This document shows positions 11,858-22,559 of a DNA stretch of 64,000 nucleotides, piece after piece. This DNA comes from Venturia oleaginea (taxonomy: Eukaryota > Ascomycota > Dothideomycetes > Venturiales > Venturiaceae), in the NCBI GenBank assembly GCA_013176395.1, contig JABMLP010000007.1, forward strand, positions 1,302,001-1,366,000, read 5' to 3'. Below the pieces are notes generated by a model. It was given only the letters and a program-made list of their open reading frames with translations. It did no database searches and had not been told where the DNA came from. A program made the position numbers and the translations under genes. Every line of letters begins with the position of its first letter. Positions within the stretch are counted from its first letter, which is position 1.

Positions 11858-13640
11858 ATGAAGACCTCTTTAATCGCACTCCTCTTCGCAGCTGTCGCAA
11901 CTGCCAGCGATGTTACCGAGCTGAAGAAGGACACCTTTGATGGCTTTATTAAGGACAATGACCTCGTTCTTGCAGAATGTACGTTCAAGTCTAGTATTCC
12001 AAATCGAATCCTTCAATTAACCTGGTCCAGTCTTCGCACCATGGTGTGGTCATTGCAAAGCTCTAGCCCCCGAGTACGAGGAGGCCGCCACTACGCTCAA
12101 GGAGAAGAAGATTGCCTTGGCCAAGATCGACTGCACAGAAGAGGCCGATATCTGCGCCAAATACGGTGTTGAGGGTTACCCAACTCTCAAGGTCTTCCGT
12201 GGACTCGACACAGTATCTGCATACAGTGGCGCCAGAAAAGCACCTGCGTATGTGGCCAATTCAGGTTGAATCATTCGTGTTGCATCTACTGACAAACCTA
12301 CAGCATTGTTTCTTACATGACCAAGCAATCCCTACCAGCCGTTTCCGTCCTCGAAAAGTCCACTCTGGAGGATTTTAAGACAGCCGACAAAGTCGTCTTA
12401 GTCGCGTACTTCTCTGCTGACGACAAGGCCTCGAACAAGACTTACACTGCCGTCGCAGATTCGCTCCGCGATGACTACCTGTTCGGTGCCACCAACGACG
12501 AGGCTTTGGCCAAAGCAGAGGGCGTCAAATTCCCATCTATCGTCCTATACAAGTCCTTCGATGAGGGCAAGAACACATTCACAGAGAAGTTTGACAAAGA
12601 GGCAATTGAGAAGTTCACCAAGGCTGCTGCTACACCATTGGTTGGTGAAGTTGGACCAGAGACTTACTCTGCGTACATGGACGTATGTTTGCGGGCGTTG
12701 CGACTACTTGACACACACTAACGCAACACAGGCCGGCATTCCCCTCGCCTACATTTTCGCGGAGACCTCGGAAGAGCGTGAGACCCTCGCCAAGGATCTC
12801 AAGGAAGTCGCTGAGAAGCACAAGGGCAAGATCAACTTTGCTACTATTGACGCAAAGGCCTTCGGACAACACGGTGGTAACCTCAACCTTGAGGTTGGCA
12901 AGTGGCCAGCTTTCGCTATTCAGGAGACTGTCAAGAACCAGAAGTTCCCATTTGATCAGTCCAATAAGCTCACTGCCAAGACAGTCGGCAAGTTCGTTGA
13001 CGACTTCGTTGCTGGCAAGATCGAGCCAAGCATCAAGTCTGAGGCTGTTCCAGAGAAGCAAGATGGCCCAGTTACCGTTGTCGTTGCTAAGAACTACGAT
13101 GAAATCATTCTTGACGACAAGAAGGATGTACTGATCGAATTCTACGCTCCATGGTGCGGTCACTGCAAGGCGTATGTATTGTCGTTTCCTCGATTGCAAA
13201 TAGATCATTAACATTTTCTTAGCCTCGCACCAAAGTACGACACTCTTGGAGAGCTATTCAAGAGCCACTCCGACAAGGTCACAATCGCAAAGGTCGACGC
13301 TACTGCCAACGATGTTCCAGATGAGATTCAAGGTTTCCCAACTATTAAGCTCTACGCCGCAGGAAAGAAGAGCTCTCCAATTTCATACGAAGGTGGTCGC
13401 ACTGTTGCGGATATCGCCAAGTTCATTGCTGAGAACGGTACATACAAGATCAAGGTTGATGCTCCAGCGGAGGAACCCGAGCCAGAGTCGCCACAGGCCG
13501 CTGCTGCGGCGACCGAGGAGGGAGCTGGCGCCGCTGAGGGAGCCGCATCGGCGGTCAAGAACGCTGCTTCCAAAGCAGCAGAAGCAGTTGAGGCAGCCGT
13601 TGGTGGTGCTGGAGACGATGAAGTCCATGATGAGCTGTAG
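11858..13640 (+). CDS. PDI1: Protein disulfide isomerase, ER lumen
   Basis: PDI forms and isomerises disulfides in secretory proteins in the ER lumen. Exons 11858-11978, 12031-12247, 12304-12682, 12732-13171 and 13223-13640 give 524 residues. An N-terminal signal peptide ([17 protein letters not shown]) is followed by an a-type thioredoxin domain with active site [14 protein letters not shown], two b-type domains without CxxC, a second a-type domain with [14 protein letters not shown], and an acidic Ala/Glu-rich tail ending HDEL, the ER-retrieval signal. Introns 1 and 4 each interrupt the coding sequence at an active-site domain. Length and domain order match fungal Pdi1. A 194-codon antisense frame over exons 3-4 is a codon-bias shadow. 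Confidence 0.97.
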
Positions 13641-14570
13641 ATGCCGCTGCGTTTTGATCTTTAATGCTAACAAAGTTTTGATGAGGTGCCCAAAAGCACG
13701 GGGGATTGGATTTCCGTCTCTGTATGATTTGATGGAGAGTCGAGTGCTGTGATATGCTATTTCCTCCTTGGCTTACGGTACTGCGTGTATATTCGGGGTA
13801 TATGGGTCTCTTCCATAGGCGTTTCAAATGGGATTTGCTTGGACCACTGAAGGATTGTGCATCTCGCTCTATATTGACTATGCCGGGTCACGCGAAGAAC
13901 GTATGAGGGCTGGTCCCACGAATAGCATCTGCACTATGAAAACCGGTGAGGTCACATGGAAAGAAGAGCGATAGCCGCGACATGCCCGCACTGAAGAAGA
14001 GTGACATGTCCGCACTGAAGTACTGTGGTCATGTAACGGCTCTGATTGGCTACTCTGGCCCGGTTGTCAGGTTTGCTTCAAAATCTCGGTTCCCCCAAAC
14101 TCTCTACGGCCGCTCCACACCGCTGTTGAAGAAAGAACAAAGGCCTCATCTATAAGATCGGCTATTCCCACATCATCTCCCTGTTCCACATCCCATTCAT
14201 ATCCATACCGTCCATTGTTCCCGCACAAAAAGGTAAAGTCGAAGACAGACGGCGCAACAACTCACGCAGATATTCCCAGCACCCCGCATCCACAGCCAAA
14301 CATGTACATTGCCGAACCAGTCGACGGAGGAGTCCAGCTCGACAAGTCTGGCGTCAACGGTGCGAACGTTGAACGTCGTCACAGCGATGGGGCCAAAAGA
14401 GGAGAGAAGCGCACTCGTAGGTTGAAATAAAATACTCACCTTCCTGTTTCAGCCCCGCCATCTTCTCCGCTCCCCGAACTCGAAGTTGAAGGATCTTCGC
14501 GGATCCTTTTTCTTTACAACAACATCCACACACTCGAAAACCCACCACCGATTCAACATCCAAAGGTGCA
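13641..14570. other. Intergenic between PDI and EMG1
   Basis: This holds the PDI 3' UTR and the EMG1 upstream region. A short direct repeat of CATGYCCGCACTGAAG occurs twice around 13981-14020. A 71-codon frame at 14215-14430 ends next to a possible 36-nt intron, so an upstream EMG1 exon is conceivable, but I could not connect it in frame and leave it out. Confidence 0.4.
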
Positions 14571-15396
14571 ATGGCTAACCCATTGGCTGTTTCGTTCACG
14601 CCCGCAGGAACTCAGTCTTTACCACCTCCGCAACTCCCGCAACTTGTCGCAGAACAGCATGTCCCCATTCCCTACACCGACATAGATACGCAGCGTCTGA
14701 TTGTAGTGCTTTCGCATGCGAGTCTAGAGACGTACAAAGCTTCGCATGGCGGCGCTCGGTCGGCTCCTGGCAGAGATGACAAGTACTCGCTGCTTAACAG
14801 CGACGAGCATATCGGTGTCATGCGCAAACAAGGACGTGACATTTCCGATGCTCGACCAGATATCACCCACCAAGTGAGTCTACTCGGTTCTAGAACTATA
14901 ACACAACTGACTTTTACAGTGCCTTCTTACCCTCCTCGACTCTCCCGTCAACAAAGCCGGCAAGCTTCAAATCTATATCCACACTGCTAAAGGAGTTCTC
15001 ATCGAAGTCAACCCATCGGTCCGCATTCCCCGTACCTTCAAGCGTTTCGCTGGTCTTATGGTCCAGCTTCTCCATCGCATGTCGATTCGGTCTACAACTT
15101 CACAAGAAAAACTTCTTCGCGTGATCAAGAACCCCATCACTGAACATCTTCCACCAAACTGCCGAAAGGTGACTCTCTCTTTCGAGGGTCCCGTAGTACG
15201 CGTCAAGGACTACATCAAGACTCTGGGACCCAAGGAGAGCATTTGTGTCTTCGTTGGTGCCATGGCTAAAGGCAATGATGACTTTGCCGATGCCTTCAAA
15301 GACGACACTATCTCAATCAGCAACTTCTCCCTCAGTGCTAGTGTGGCGTGTAGTAAATTCTGCCACGCAGCCGAGGACGTATGGGACATCATCTAA
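14571..15396 (+). CDS. EMG1: 18S rRNA pseudouridine N1-methyltransferase (Emg1/Nep1)
   Basis: Emg1 is a SPOUT-class methyltransferase that modifies the hypermodified pseudouridine of 18S rRNA and is needed for small-subunit assembly in the nucleolus. Exons 14571-14873 and 14920-15396 give 259 residues, about the usual length. Diagnostic segments are [65 protein letters not shown]-like [29 protein letters not shown] and the C-terminal [19 protein letters not shown]. The intron (donor GTGAGT, branch CTGAC, acceptor TACAG) falls after ITHQ. The first ~35 residues are poorly conserved, so the start is less certain than the rest. Confidence 0.95.
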
Positions 15397-16355
15397 GATA
15401 CTCCGTCCAACGAGCAAACCAAACAAGACCACTCTCCGCCAGGCTACAATTACAATCACCACCAAAAAAGACAGCGGCAATCCCATATATTAAGGGGAGA
15501 CAATCACAATCGACAAAAAAAAGGAGGTAGGAGACACGGGATCATTCGCGGGAGCTGACGATCGCAACATCAAGGCTATTTACCCGCGGTGTTCTCCGTT
15601 TCGTACATCAGGGGCGAATTGGCAGACGTGAAGCAGTCCTTTATTACTTTTCCAACCAAAGCAAAAGGCTCTTTCAACAAAGACCAAAGCTCTCTTTTCC
15701 TTTTGTGTATTTGTTTTTGTTTTACATGTTCGCTCCGTCTCTGCGGAGAGAAGGGCGAGTGTGATTTGTTGCTTTGTCTTGAGTGTGTGATTTGTAGCTG
15801 GGTGGCAACTCAACTTGCTGCTTGGTAAAGAAAAGTGTTGACTTCATTCGATGTTCTTAATTTTGGCGTGGAAGATAGTTAAAGAGAGAGGGGAGTGATC
15901 TTGTCACGAATATACGAAATGAGGTAGAGGATTTGCAGTGCAGGTTGACCGGCGTTGATCTCGGTAGGCACTTGATCAATACAACTGTCAAACGAGTTTA
16001 TGTATCCTCTCAGGGGGTGTTCTTTTCGGAATTCAATCGCCCCTACAAGATGGTGTTTTTGATGCCCCGCGTGCCCTTAAATTCTACTACAGATACTAAC
16101 TCCGATATAAATATCGGTATCTTACTTACAAAGCTCCAATTCGCTCTTCTTTTAGTAGGATAGGGAGAGATATTTATAATCGAAGCCATTAAATCGATGC
16201 TGTAGAATCGGGATCTTTAGGTATACTGAAAAGAATAGAGAGATTGATAATGTACTAAATAACCCTATACTAAAAGCTCACTACTATAGTGTAGATTATT
16301 ACGAGATTTACGACATTATTGCACTCGCCCGCGCTCGCAATTCTGGCGGTATCGT
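15397..16355. other. EMG1 3' region then AT-rich, RIP-like patch
   Basis: The first ~450 bp looks like 3' UTR with pyrimidine-rich runs. From about 16040 to 16330 the base composition turns strongly AT-rich, with many TA dinucleotides (GATATAAATATCGGTATC, CTACTATAGTGTAG). This is what repeat-induced point mutation leaves behind. No reading frame survives. Confidence 0.45.
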
Positions 16356-16650
16356 GGTGTGTACATTAACATGGACATTCTCAAGTTTTTGACAAACTAA
16401 CTGAGTGATTCTAAGAGCTCCTATGTAGCTGGAACACGCAGGTAGATCAGTTAATTCTTACCCCTTTGATAGTGAGATCTCCTCTACGAATAGGTTATAA
16501 AAGCCTCTACTAGTATATAGAACGGTCCTATGTGAGTCTTTAGCCGTCAATGCATCATTACCTTGGCGTAGATCAGAATTGCGGGAGTTACTCAGTCAGT
16601 CAGTCAGTCAGTAACTAGAGCATGGCCACGTTGATGCACAAACTATATAT
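16356..16650. mobile_element. MITE-like element, family member 1
   Basis: The ends are inverted copies of a shared sequence: left GTGTACATTAACATGGACAT (about 16361) followed by TCTCAAGTTTTTGACAAAC, right GGCCACGTTGATGCACAAAC (about 16624). The same termini bound the element at 48867-49302, and a lone copy lies near 55000. No ORF. A short tandem TCAG array (about 16590-16611) lies inside. Boundaries are approximate. Confidence 0.55.
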
Positions 16651-17251
16651 AGTATAATAGTTGCTAGGGTTTTCAACTTGAGGCATTTAAGGGCCGTGTC
16701 TAGCCCTGGGACGGATTATCGACAGGGTAATAAATAACCTGCAAGTCATCTGAGAGATCCGAACGATCTCGAACCTGGTATGGAATTGAAGGAAGTTGAA
16801 AAGGACGAAATTACTATACTTGATTCATCCAGTGTGTAACTAGCGAGAATAGCCCGGGCAGGAGTTGTCAATTCGGGTTCTTTGAATGCGAACGCGGTCA
16901 TCTTGAATTTTAGAAAATTGCTTCTAGCTCTCAACATGTCCCATTGTTTCCATGACTCAACTTTGATGGTCGTTTCCCAGTACTCGTTCGTCTCGAGAAG
17001 AGCACGAATTTCTTGTTTGCTACTCGTCCACCTATCATGTTCTTCATCCTTGACTTAGCCCAACCCAACCCCATCTATCTTCGTATTCAACGTGCTTGCA
17101 ACCCCACATCTTTGGACGGCATCTCCCAAGTCTTCTTCGGTCCGAGTTAGATGTCTGCCTCGTGGATTCTATACCATCCTCCCACTCATTCCCATCCCGC
17201 CGCCCTTTCATTCACGGCATGACATCCTTCCAGGTTATCACAGTAACTACT
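16651..17251. other. Intergenic, nothing recognised
   Basis: About 600 bp with mixed composition and no supported ORF, RNA gene or repeat. Confidence 0.4.
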
Positions 17252-17452
17252 TCAAAATGCGTCCTCGGGGATGTTGAAGGAATAGGATTGGCTTGTTCGA
17301 GGGGAGGAGGGAACTGAGGAGGCGGGAGTGTTTGAGCTGAGGTATTCTTCTTCGTCGTCATTGGCGTCATCGGTGCAAGGTGTGATTTGAAGAATTTGGA
17401 GACCTTGGAGGTTTGGGATGTAGATTTTGGGGGTTTGTTGTTGGGGAGACAT
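17252..17452 (-). CDS. Possible 66-residue Ser/Pro-rich protein
   Basis: A minus-strand frame beginning MSPQQQTPKIYIPNLQGL and ending YSFNIPEDAF is rich in Ser, Pro and acidic residues and is preceded by pyrimidine-rich leader-like sequence. There is no domain and no paralogue in the window. It may be a small real gene or chance; only its composition favours coding. Confidence 0.25.
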   Translation of the reverse strand: MSPQQQTPKIYIPNLQGLQILQITPCTDDANDDEEEYLSSNTPASSVPSSPRTSQSYSFNIPEDAF

Positions 17453-19296
17453 TTCGATTTTGTTTGGTAGGAGAGAAGTTTGTTGAAGAAATGGGGACCT
17501 GTGAGGTTGGTTGGGCTTAAGGTGTATAATTCTGCTGCTGATAGAGTACGCGTGGTCTGAGACAATGCTCAGATTGCTTTTCTTTTCGAGATTGAAGATG
17601 GGTAAGGTTTTATAGTAAATCGAGATGGGTGTATTCCAAGGAGGCTGGCGAAGTTGGGAAAGATGAGTTGGCCATGAACAGCGCATAGAGATAGTTTATA
17701 TGCTCAACCTCATGTTTGGGCTTTTACCAACCACGACAAAGCCCACGCTGAACAGAGGCTGACGATGTTCTTGCAGGCGTGTTCTGATCCAAAGGTCCGC
17801 TTTATCGCCGAATCGTGGAGTTTAGCCAATGGGAGCGGCATGAACCTTGTCCACGCTCTCAAGGTCCTGCAGCGGACACTTACTGACCCGCTATAAATTA
17901 GTACTATAGTATTTAACTTTAGATCCGCGGTAAATCCGTTCGGGGGGCCATCTTTTGTTTTGTATTCATTTCATCCTCCGGATATTCACATGGCAACAAT
18001 ATTGAAGACGCGATCATCCATTTTTCTTTCAAAAGGCAGAAAATAGCATAGAGAAGTGGGATTTTATTAGTTTGCCTTGGAGATGATAATATCTTGGTAC
18101 CGTCGGCTGGCTGGCAGCCTCCGAGTCGTACCAGGCTACGTCAAGTTTGTGTTGCCAGATGCATCATCACCTTACATCGCTAGCTATGGTTTGTGGGAGG
18201 TTGGGTTGTCAAGTCACTAAGTTGTGAGTACATGTCTTTGTCTAGGTCCTCGGTCGTACCAGCAGCTGAACTCTGTATTCCTCGTACCTCAACCGAGTCT
18301 AGAAACTGTCCAATACAGCATTCTATGTATCCTGCTCAAAGCACGCCTTGCATTACTACCGCATTGGCCTGCTTTCAACAAATATGCCTGTCTCGCAACT
18401 TGGAAAGAGTCAAACATTATGCACCATGGATGTGCTGGGCTCCACTAGGTACAAGTGAAGTTACAAGCCTCTGCCTGGCTTTGGGCAGCTGCTACCTAAC
18501 CATGGATAGCTGATTCAATTTCGGTTGACCTATCCAAGCTACGGAAGACGTCCATCAAAAGACCGTGGTGAGAAAGTTAATCTTCTCGTTGTCCAGCACT
18601 TAAACCTCTCTAGGTCAAACCAGATTCTGCTTTCCTCACTTCGTGTACAACAGCAGAAATGTGGCCGCCGCAGCTCTTGCCTGACGTCCCGGAACATCTA
18701 GATTCACCCTCCTTACTTGCTTTCCACTTCGACGACAGCATTGTTCTATCCGATCGCTTCTCATTTATCCGTGTGACCGTTTGATCTTTCCATCATTGTT
18801 ACTCTCTGTTCACCACTATAGTGCCACATAATCTCTTTCCAGTCCCAAGGTCCAGGTCCAGCTTCGCGCGCTAAGTCTTCATGCTTGGAGAGAGGACTTC
18901 CTAGTGAGGTATGCGTTTTAGGAGGAGAGAATGGGCTGCACTGTGCTACCATAGTCCAGTCAGTCCATGGAACAATGTACACATGTTCATTGAAGACATT
19001 GTGTGGTTCAATCCTTATCAGTGCTACGTGAGAAGCTGGTTGCCGGATACGGAGTTCACGATCTGCCATACTCGGCTGCCCTTGCGTTGCCACTGAAATT
19101 GTTGAAGGCAACCATTTACGAATTCGGCTGTTAGTGGTATAGATCGCAGTCATGGTGTATGCGCGAGTATAAATGGGCATCATGCATTCAGGTTTTCCCC
19201 CCAACGAAAGCTTTCTCTTCACTATATCACTCGCCTCGACCATCTTTGAATATCTCATCAAACTCTTGCTTCCAATCTCCTGAAATTGATATTGCT
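17453..19296. other. Intergenic upstream of the peroxidase gene
   Basis: About 1.8 kb. Several 60-170 codon frames exist on both strands, but none has family character or splice support. The last ~100 bp (CTTTCTCTTCACTATATCAC) looks like the promoter-leader of the peroxidase. Confidence 0.45.
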
Positions 19297-20879
19297 ATGA
19301 AGCTAATCGTAATCATCAGCCTTGTGGCAAGTGTCATTGCACTCCTTCGTCTCCATAAAAGAAGTAACTTCAACGCCTCCAAGCAATGCTTCGATTTGAC
19401 TAGCGGTGAGCACAAGTTTGTTCCACCTGGGCCACAAGATGTTCGTGGGCCATGTCCAGGCTTGAACGCGCTTGCAAACCAGTCTGTCAATTCGTTTGAA
19501 AGATTTCGGTTCCTCGCTAATATTCACAGCAATTACCTGCCTCATAATGGCATAGCAAGCTTCCAACAACTAGTTGATGCCCAGCAGACGGTCTTTGCCA
19601 TCGCGAACGATACTCGTCACTTGCTTGCAGCGTATGGAGTGGCCTTGAGTGGAAGTGGCGATATTAATCTCATGTCAATCGGTGGTCCTCCGCCACAAGA
19701 TCTGGCTCCCATTACAGAACAGATGAAACGCAAACCACTTGGTCTTGGTTCTGAACATGCCGCTTTCGAGTCAGACGCATCTCCCACTCGTGGTGATCTT
19801 TACATCCGGTAAGTGTCGATCTCGAGTACAACCTTTATGAAAAATGCTTACCTCGCTCCAGTAATTCCACCGAGGACGTCCAGCAGGTCATTCTCGAAAA
19901 TTTCGCTCAGCTATATGAGAAGCAAGATACAGAATGTCATGGTAGTGCGAACTACGATAACAAGGTTTTAGGCCTACACCACGCCGAACGTGTGACTGCC
20001 AGTGTTGTCAGAAATCCAGACTTCTTCTTGTCTCCGTTCGGCGCTCTGGCCAATGGAGCTGCTCATCACTTCATATTTGAACTCATGGCCAACCATACGG
20101 AAGAACATCCTGATGGTATCATGGACCCGGTCACTTTAGCTACTATGTTTGCTGTGGAGGTCTGTGATGACCGCTGTGACGAGGAAGAGGATGAGAAAGA
20201 TGACTGGCATCATAGCTGGCACGGAAGAAGTAATCAAGAGCCCGGCTCCAAACGTGACGATTCCTGTCATCGCCGCGCTAACCACGGTCATCCCAAATGT
20301 CCGAAGAATGACGATGGCTTTAAGTCTGCAGGGACCCACGGCCACAAGTACAAATACGTGAGTCGTCCTTCTAGGCCCTTCAATCTCTCGCCCTATCGGT
20401 CCCCAAAACCCATACTAATAAATCACCAGAAAATCGGCCACGACCGTATTCCAGACTATTGGTGCCAGCGCCCGACCGAACTGACCGTCGGCCTACTCAA
20501 CATCCCTCTCGTCCAAGACCTCAAAGATCACCCAACCATCCTCCGATATATAAACGGCGGCAACACTCATGGTCCCAACACTTTTGAACAGATGGATATC
20601 TCTATGTACACCGATGGCGTTTATCCCAATCACGAGTTCTTGCTTCAAGATAACAATTTTGCCTGTTTGGGGTTGTACCAGGCGGTTTTCGATGCAAAGG
20701 GTCCTTGGTTAGATAAGATGTATGTTGATGGGACGAAGGCGGATTTGCTTGTCAAGGCGCAGATTCCGTTGTTTGAGTACTTGGGGTGTCCGGCGCCGAA
20801 GGGACCTTTTGCGGTCAAGATGCTTGACGAGTTTAGCGGGTTCAGGAGGAGTCAGAGTTGGGATGAGTGGCTGGAGTGA
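19297..20879 (+). CDS. Haem-thiolate peroxidase (chloroperoxidase/unspecific peroxygenase family)
   Basis: Family members use a Cys-ligated haem and H2O2 for halogenation or oxygen insertion and are usually secreted. Exons 19297-19481, 19530-19808, 19862-20357 and 20430-20879 give 469 residues. A hydrophobic N-terminus (MKLIVIISLVASVIALL) looks like a signal peptide or anchor. The haem-ligand motif GPCPGLNALANH is followed by NYLPHNG, and later by ESDASPTRGDLY, the acidic active-site region. Intron 1 (19482-19529) is 48 nt without an in-frame stop; only its removal restores the family's ANH-x-YLPxNG motif. Residues in exon 3 include a family-atypical insert rich in Asp, Glu and His (RCDEEEDEKDDWHHSWHGRS onward). 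The family is clear; substrate and secretion are inferred. Confidence 0.88.
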
Positions 20880-21351
20880 TGGGCATGCAGGTAGGTGACC
20901 GATCGATCGAGCTGGGTGTATGGTAGATGATATTGAGTTCTGAGGATCGGACGATGTTGAGATATATCATGGTGATGCTCCAGGGGGCGAAGATGTGCTA
21001 CATACATGGTGGCATAGCAAGGCAGATTTGGGTCGGGTGTTTGACTTCTCTTCCTTGGAATCTCTGTCATCGAAAGTGTGGGAGGGCTAATACCAATATT
21101 TTACAATCAGGTGGTGCTGAACTTATCGACTTCGGCATTTGCACATCGGCAAAATGCCACAAAAAGCTTCAAGCTGTTTATCCTTGCATTTAATTCGAAA
21201 AACCTACAGGAAATGCGATAACCCGAAAGCCTGAAGGAGGTCTTCTGTTGCGCAAGAGCAGTATACATACTCGAGACACCATTTCTGTTTCTACCTCTCC
21301 ATTCACAATCTACAACCAACAACGCCAACTCCATCCCCCCTTCGTTCCAAA
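20880..21351. other. Intergenic after the peroxidase gene
   Basis: About 470 bp, peroxidase 3' region followed by a leader-like CAACCAACAACGCCAAC stretch. No gene or repeat recognised. Confidence 0.4.
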
Positions 21352-21732
21352 ATGCGATACCATCGGCACCGTCACCTCGGTTGCACGCCCATCAGTACCG
21401 AAAGCGGATGGTGGGAGCCTGCAAATACTCCTTCCGGGAATTCATGGTTTTTGGGAGATGGATATGTAGTTAATGGGAAGGGGACATTTACCCGTCCGTA
21501 TCTTACATCTTTCTTCCTTCTCTCCCTCCTCATCAAGTCTCCTCTCCTCCTCACCTTTCTTTCCCCAGTTTGGATCCGGGCTGATGTGAGATCGGGACGG
21601 CGGCATATCAATGGACCTCCACATGAATGGAGAATTCCACCCGCCTCAGAAACAACCACACAGGCCAACGGTAAAAAAATATTTTGGGGACAACATCAGG
21701 GATGTCACTTTGTCCAGGCACCATACTCATAA
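21352..21732 (+). CDS. Possible small protein, 101-126 residues
   Basis: The ATG is preceded by a leader typical of fungal genes (pyrimidine-rich, then CAAC repeats and an A-rich context). The frame MRYHRHRHLGCTP... runs to APYS. A pyrimidine tract ending CCCCAG (about 21497-21571) could be a 75-nt in-frame intron, which would remove an improbable Leu/Ser/Phe-rich segment. No recognisable domain. Coding status is uncertain. Confidence 0.25.
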   Translation: MRYHRHRHLGCTPISTESGWWEPANTPSGNSWFLGDGYVVNGKGTFTRPYLTSFFLLSLLIKSPLLLTFLSPVWIRADVRSGRRHINGPPHEWRIPPASETTTQANGKKIFWGQHQGCHFVQAPYS

Positions 21733-22559
21733 ACGATGGGGATTACTTGTCCCTTTTGTTCGAGTACGACTTGAGCGCTCATCCATAGAGGGAGAATGGT
21801 GATCATAAGATGGCAGAGGTGGCGGGTATGCGGACCATGAATTTCATTCCCAAACCTGAACATCAGAAAGCGAAGGCGGCAAAGGCTGCTACATGAGAAA
21901 GCTCTGTTTGGAGGCGATGTTGCAACCCCAGATACTTGCGTAGTTGAAATACCATTGTATCAAATCAAGAGTTCTAGGACCGATGCAATCAGATTTCGAA
22001 CAAGCAAAGGAAAAGTGAATGTCAAATGCCAACCTTTTCGCATTGATGCAGCTTGTGCCGCGGTATCTGGATATCTAATCGTCTATGTCTGTGAAGCATT
22101 CATGTCTAGTCATGTCCCAGAACGCCTCAAGTCTACCTTGCGCTTTTTGAAAAAATTGAAACCATCACCAGTCGTCCAGACAATACCCTCGTCATCAGGA
22201 AGAATCGAACAGTCTACCAATGGCAATTCGTACAACCCCGGAAGAATGTCTCCACATTTCTGTAAGCCTTCGCGGTGATAGGCAGATGGTGCTTCATCCA
22301 TCAATACTGGCTCAGTCAATGCATTATCAATATCGCTGTCGGCACGCTTCCTTGACTCGTCGACTTCCCCGTTGTCGCGTGCGTAGGAACTACCCCTCGA
22401 GCGCTTGACATCCGGATATCTAACGCAATCGGAGTATGAACTCAACAGACAATCCAGTACGAATCACTGATCATTGTAATCCGGATCCGGACTCCTAGGT
22501 CATCCTTGTCAATTAAGAGATCAAAGACTCTCATTAGCAGAGAAGCAGAAAGAAGGGGG
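21733..22559. other. Intergenic, downstream of the helicase gene
   Basis: A minus-strand frame (22110-22445, no ATG at its head) encodes about 110 hydrophilic residues with no domain I know. It could be an exon of an unrecognised gene but has no convincing start or splice partner. The rest is unremarkable. Confidence 0.35.

Noticed and set aside
12630..13214. 194-codon antisense frame over PDI
   Set aside because: Leu/Val/Ser-rich mirror of PDI codon usage; the sense strand is certain.
14215..14430. 71-codon frame as first exon of EMG1
   Set aside because: The possible intron after it leads into a frame that does not connect with the EMG1 frame.
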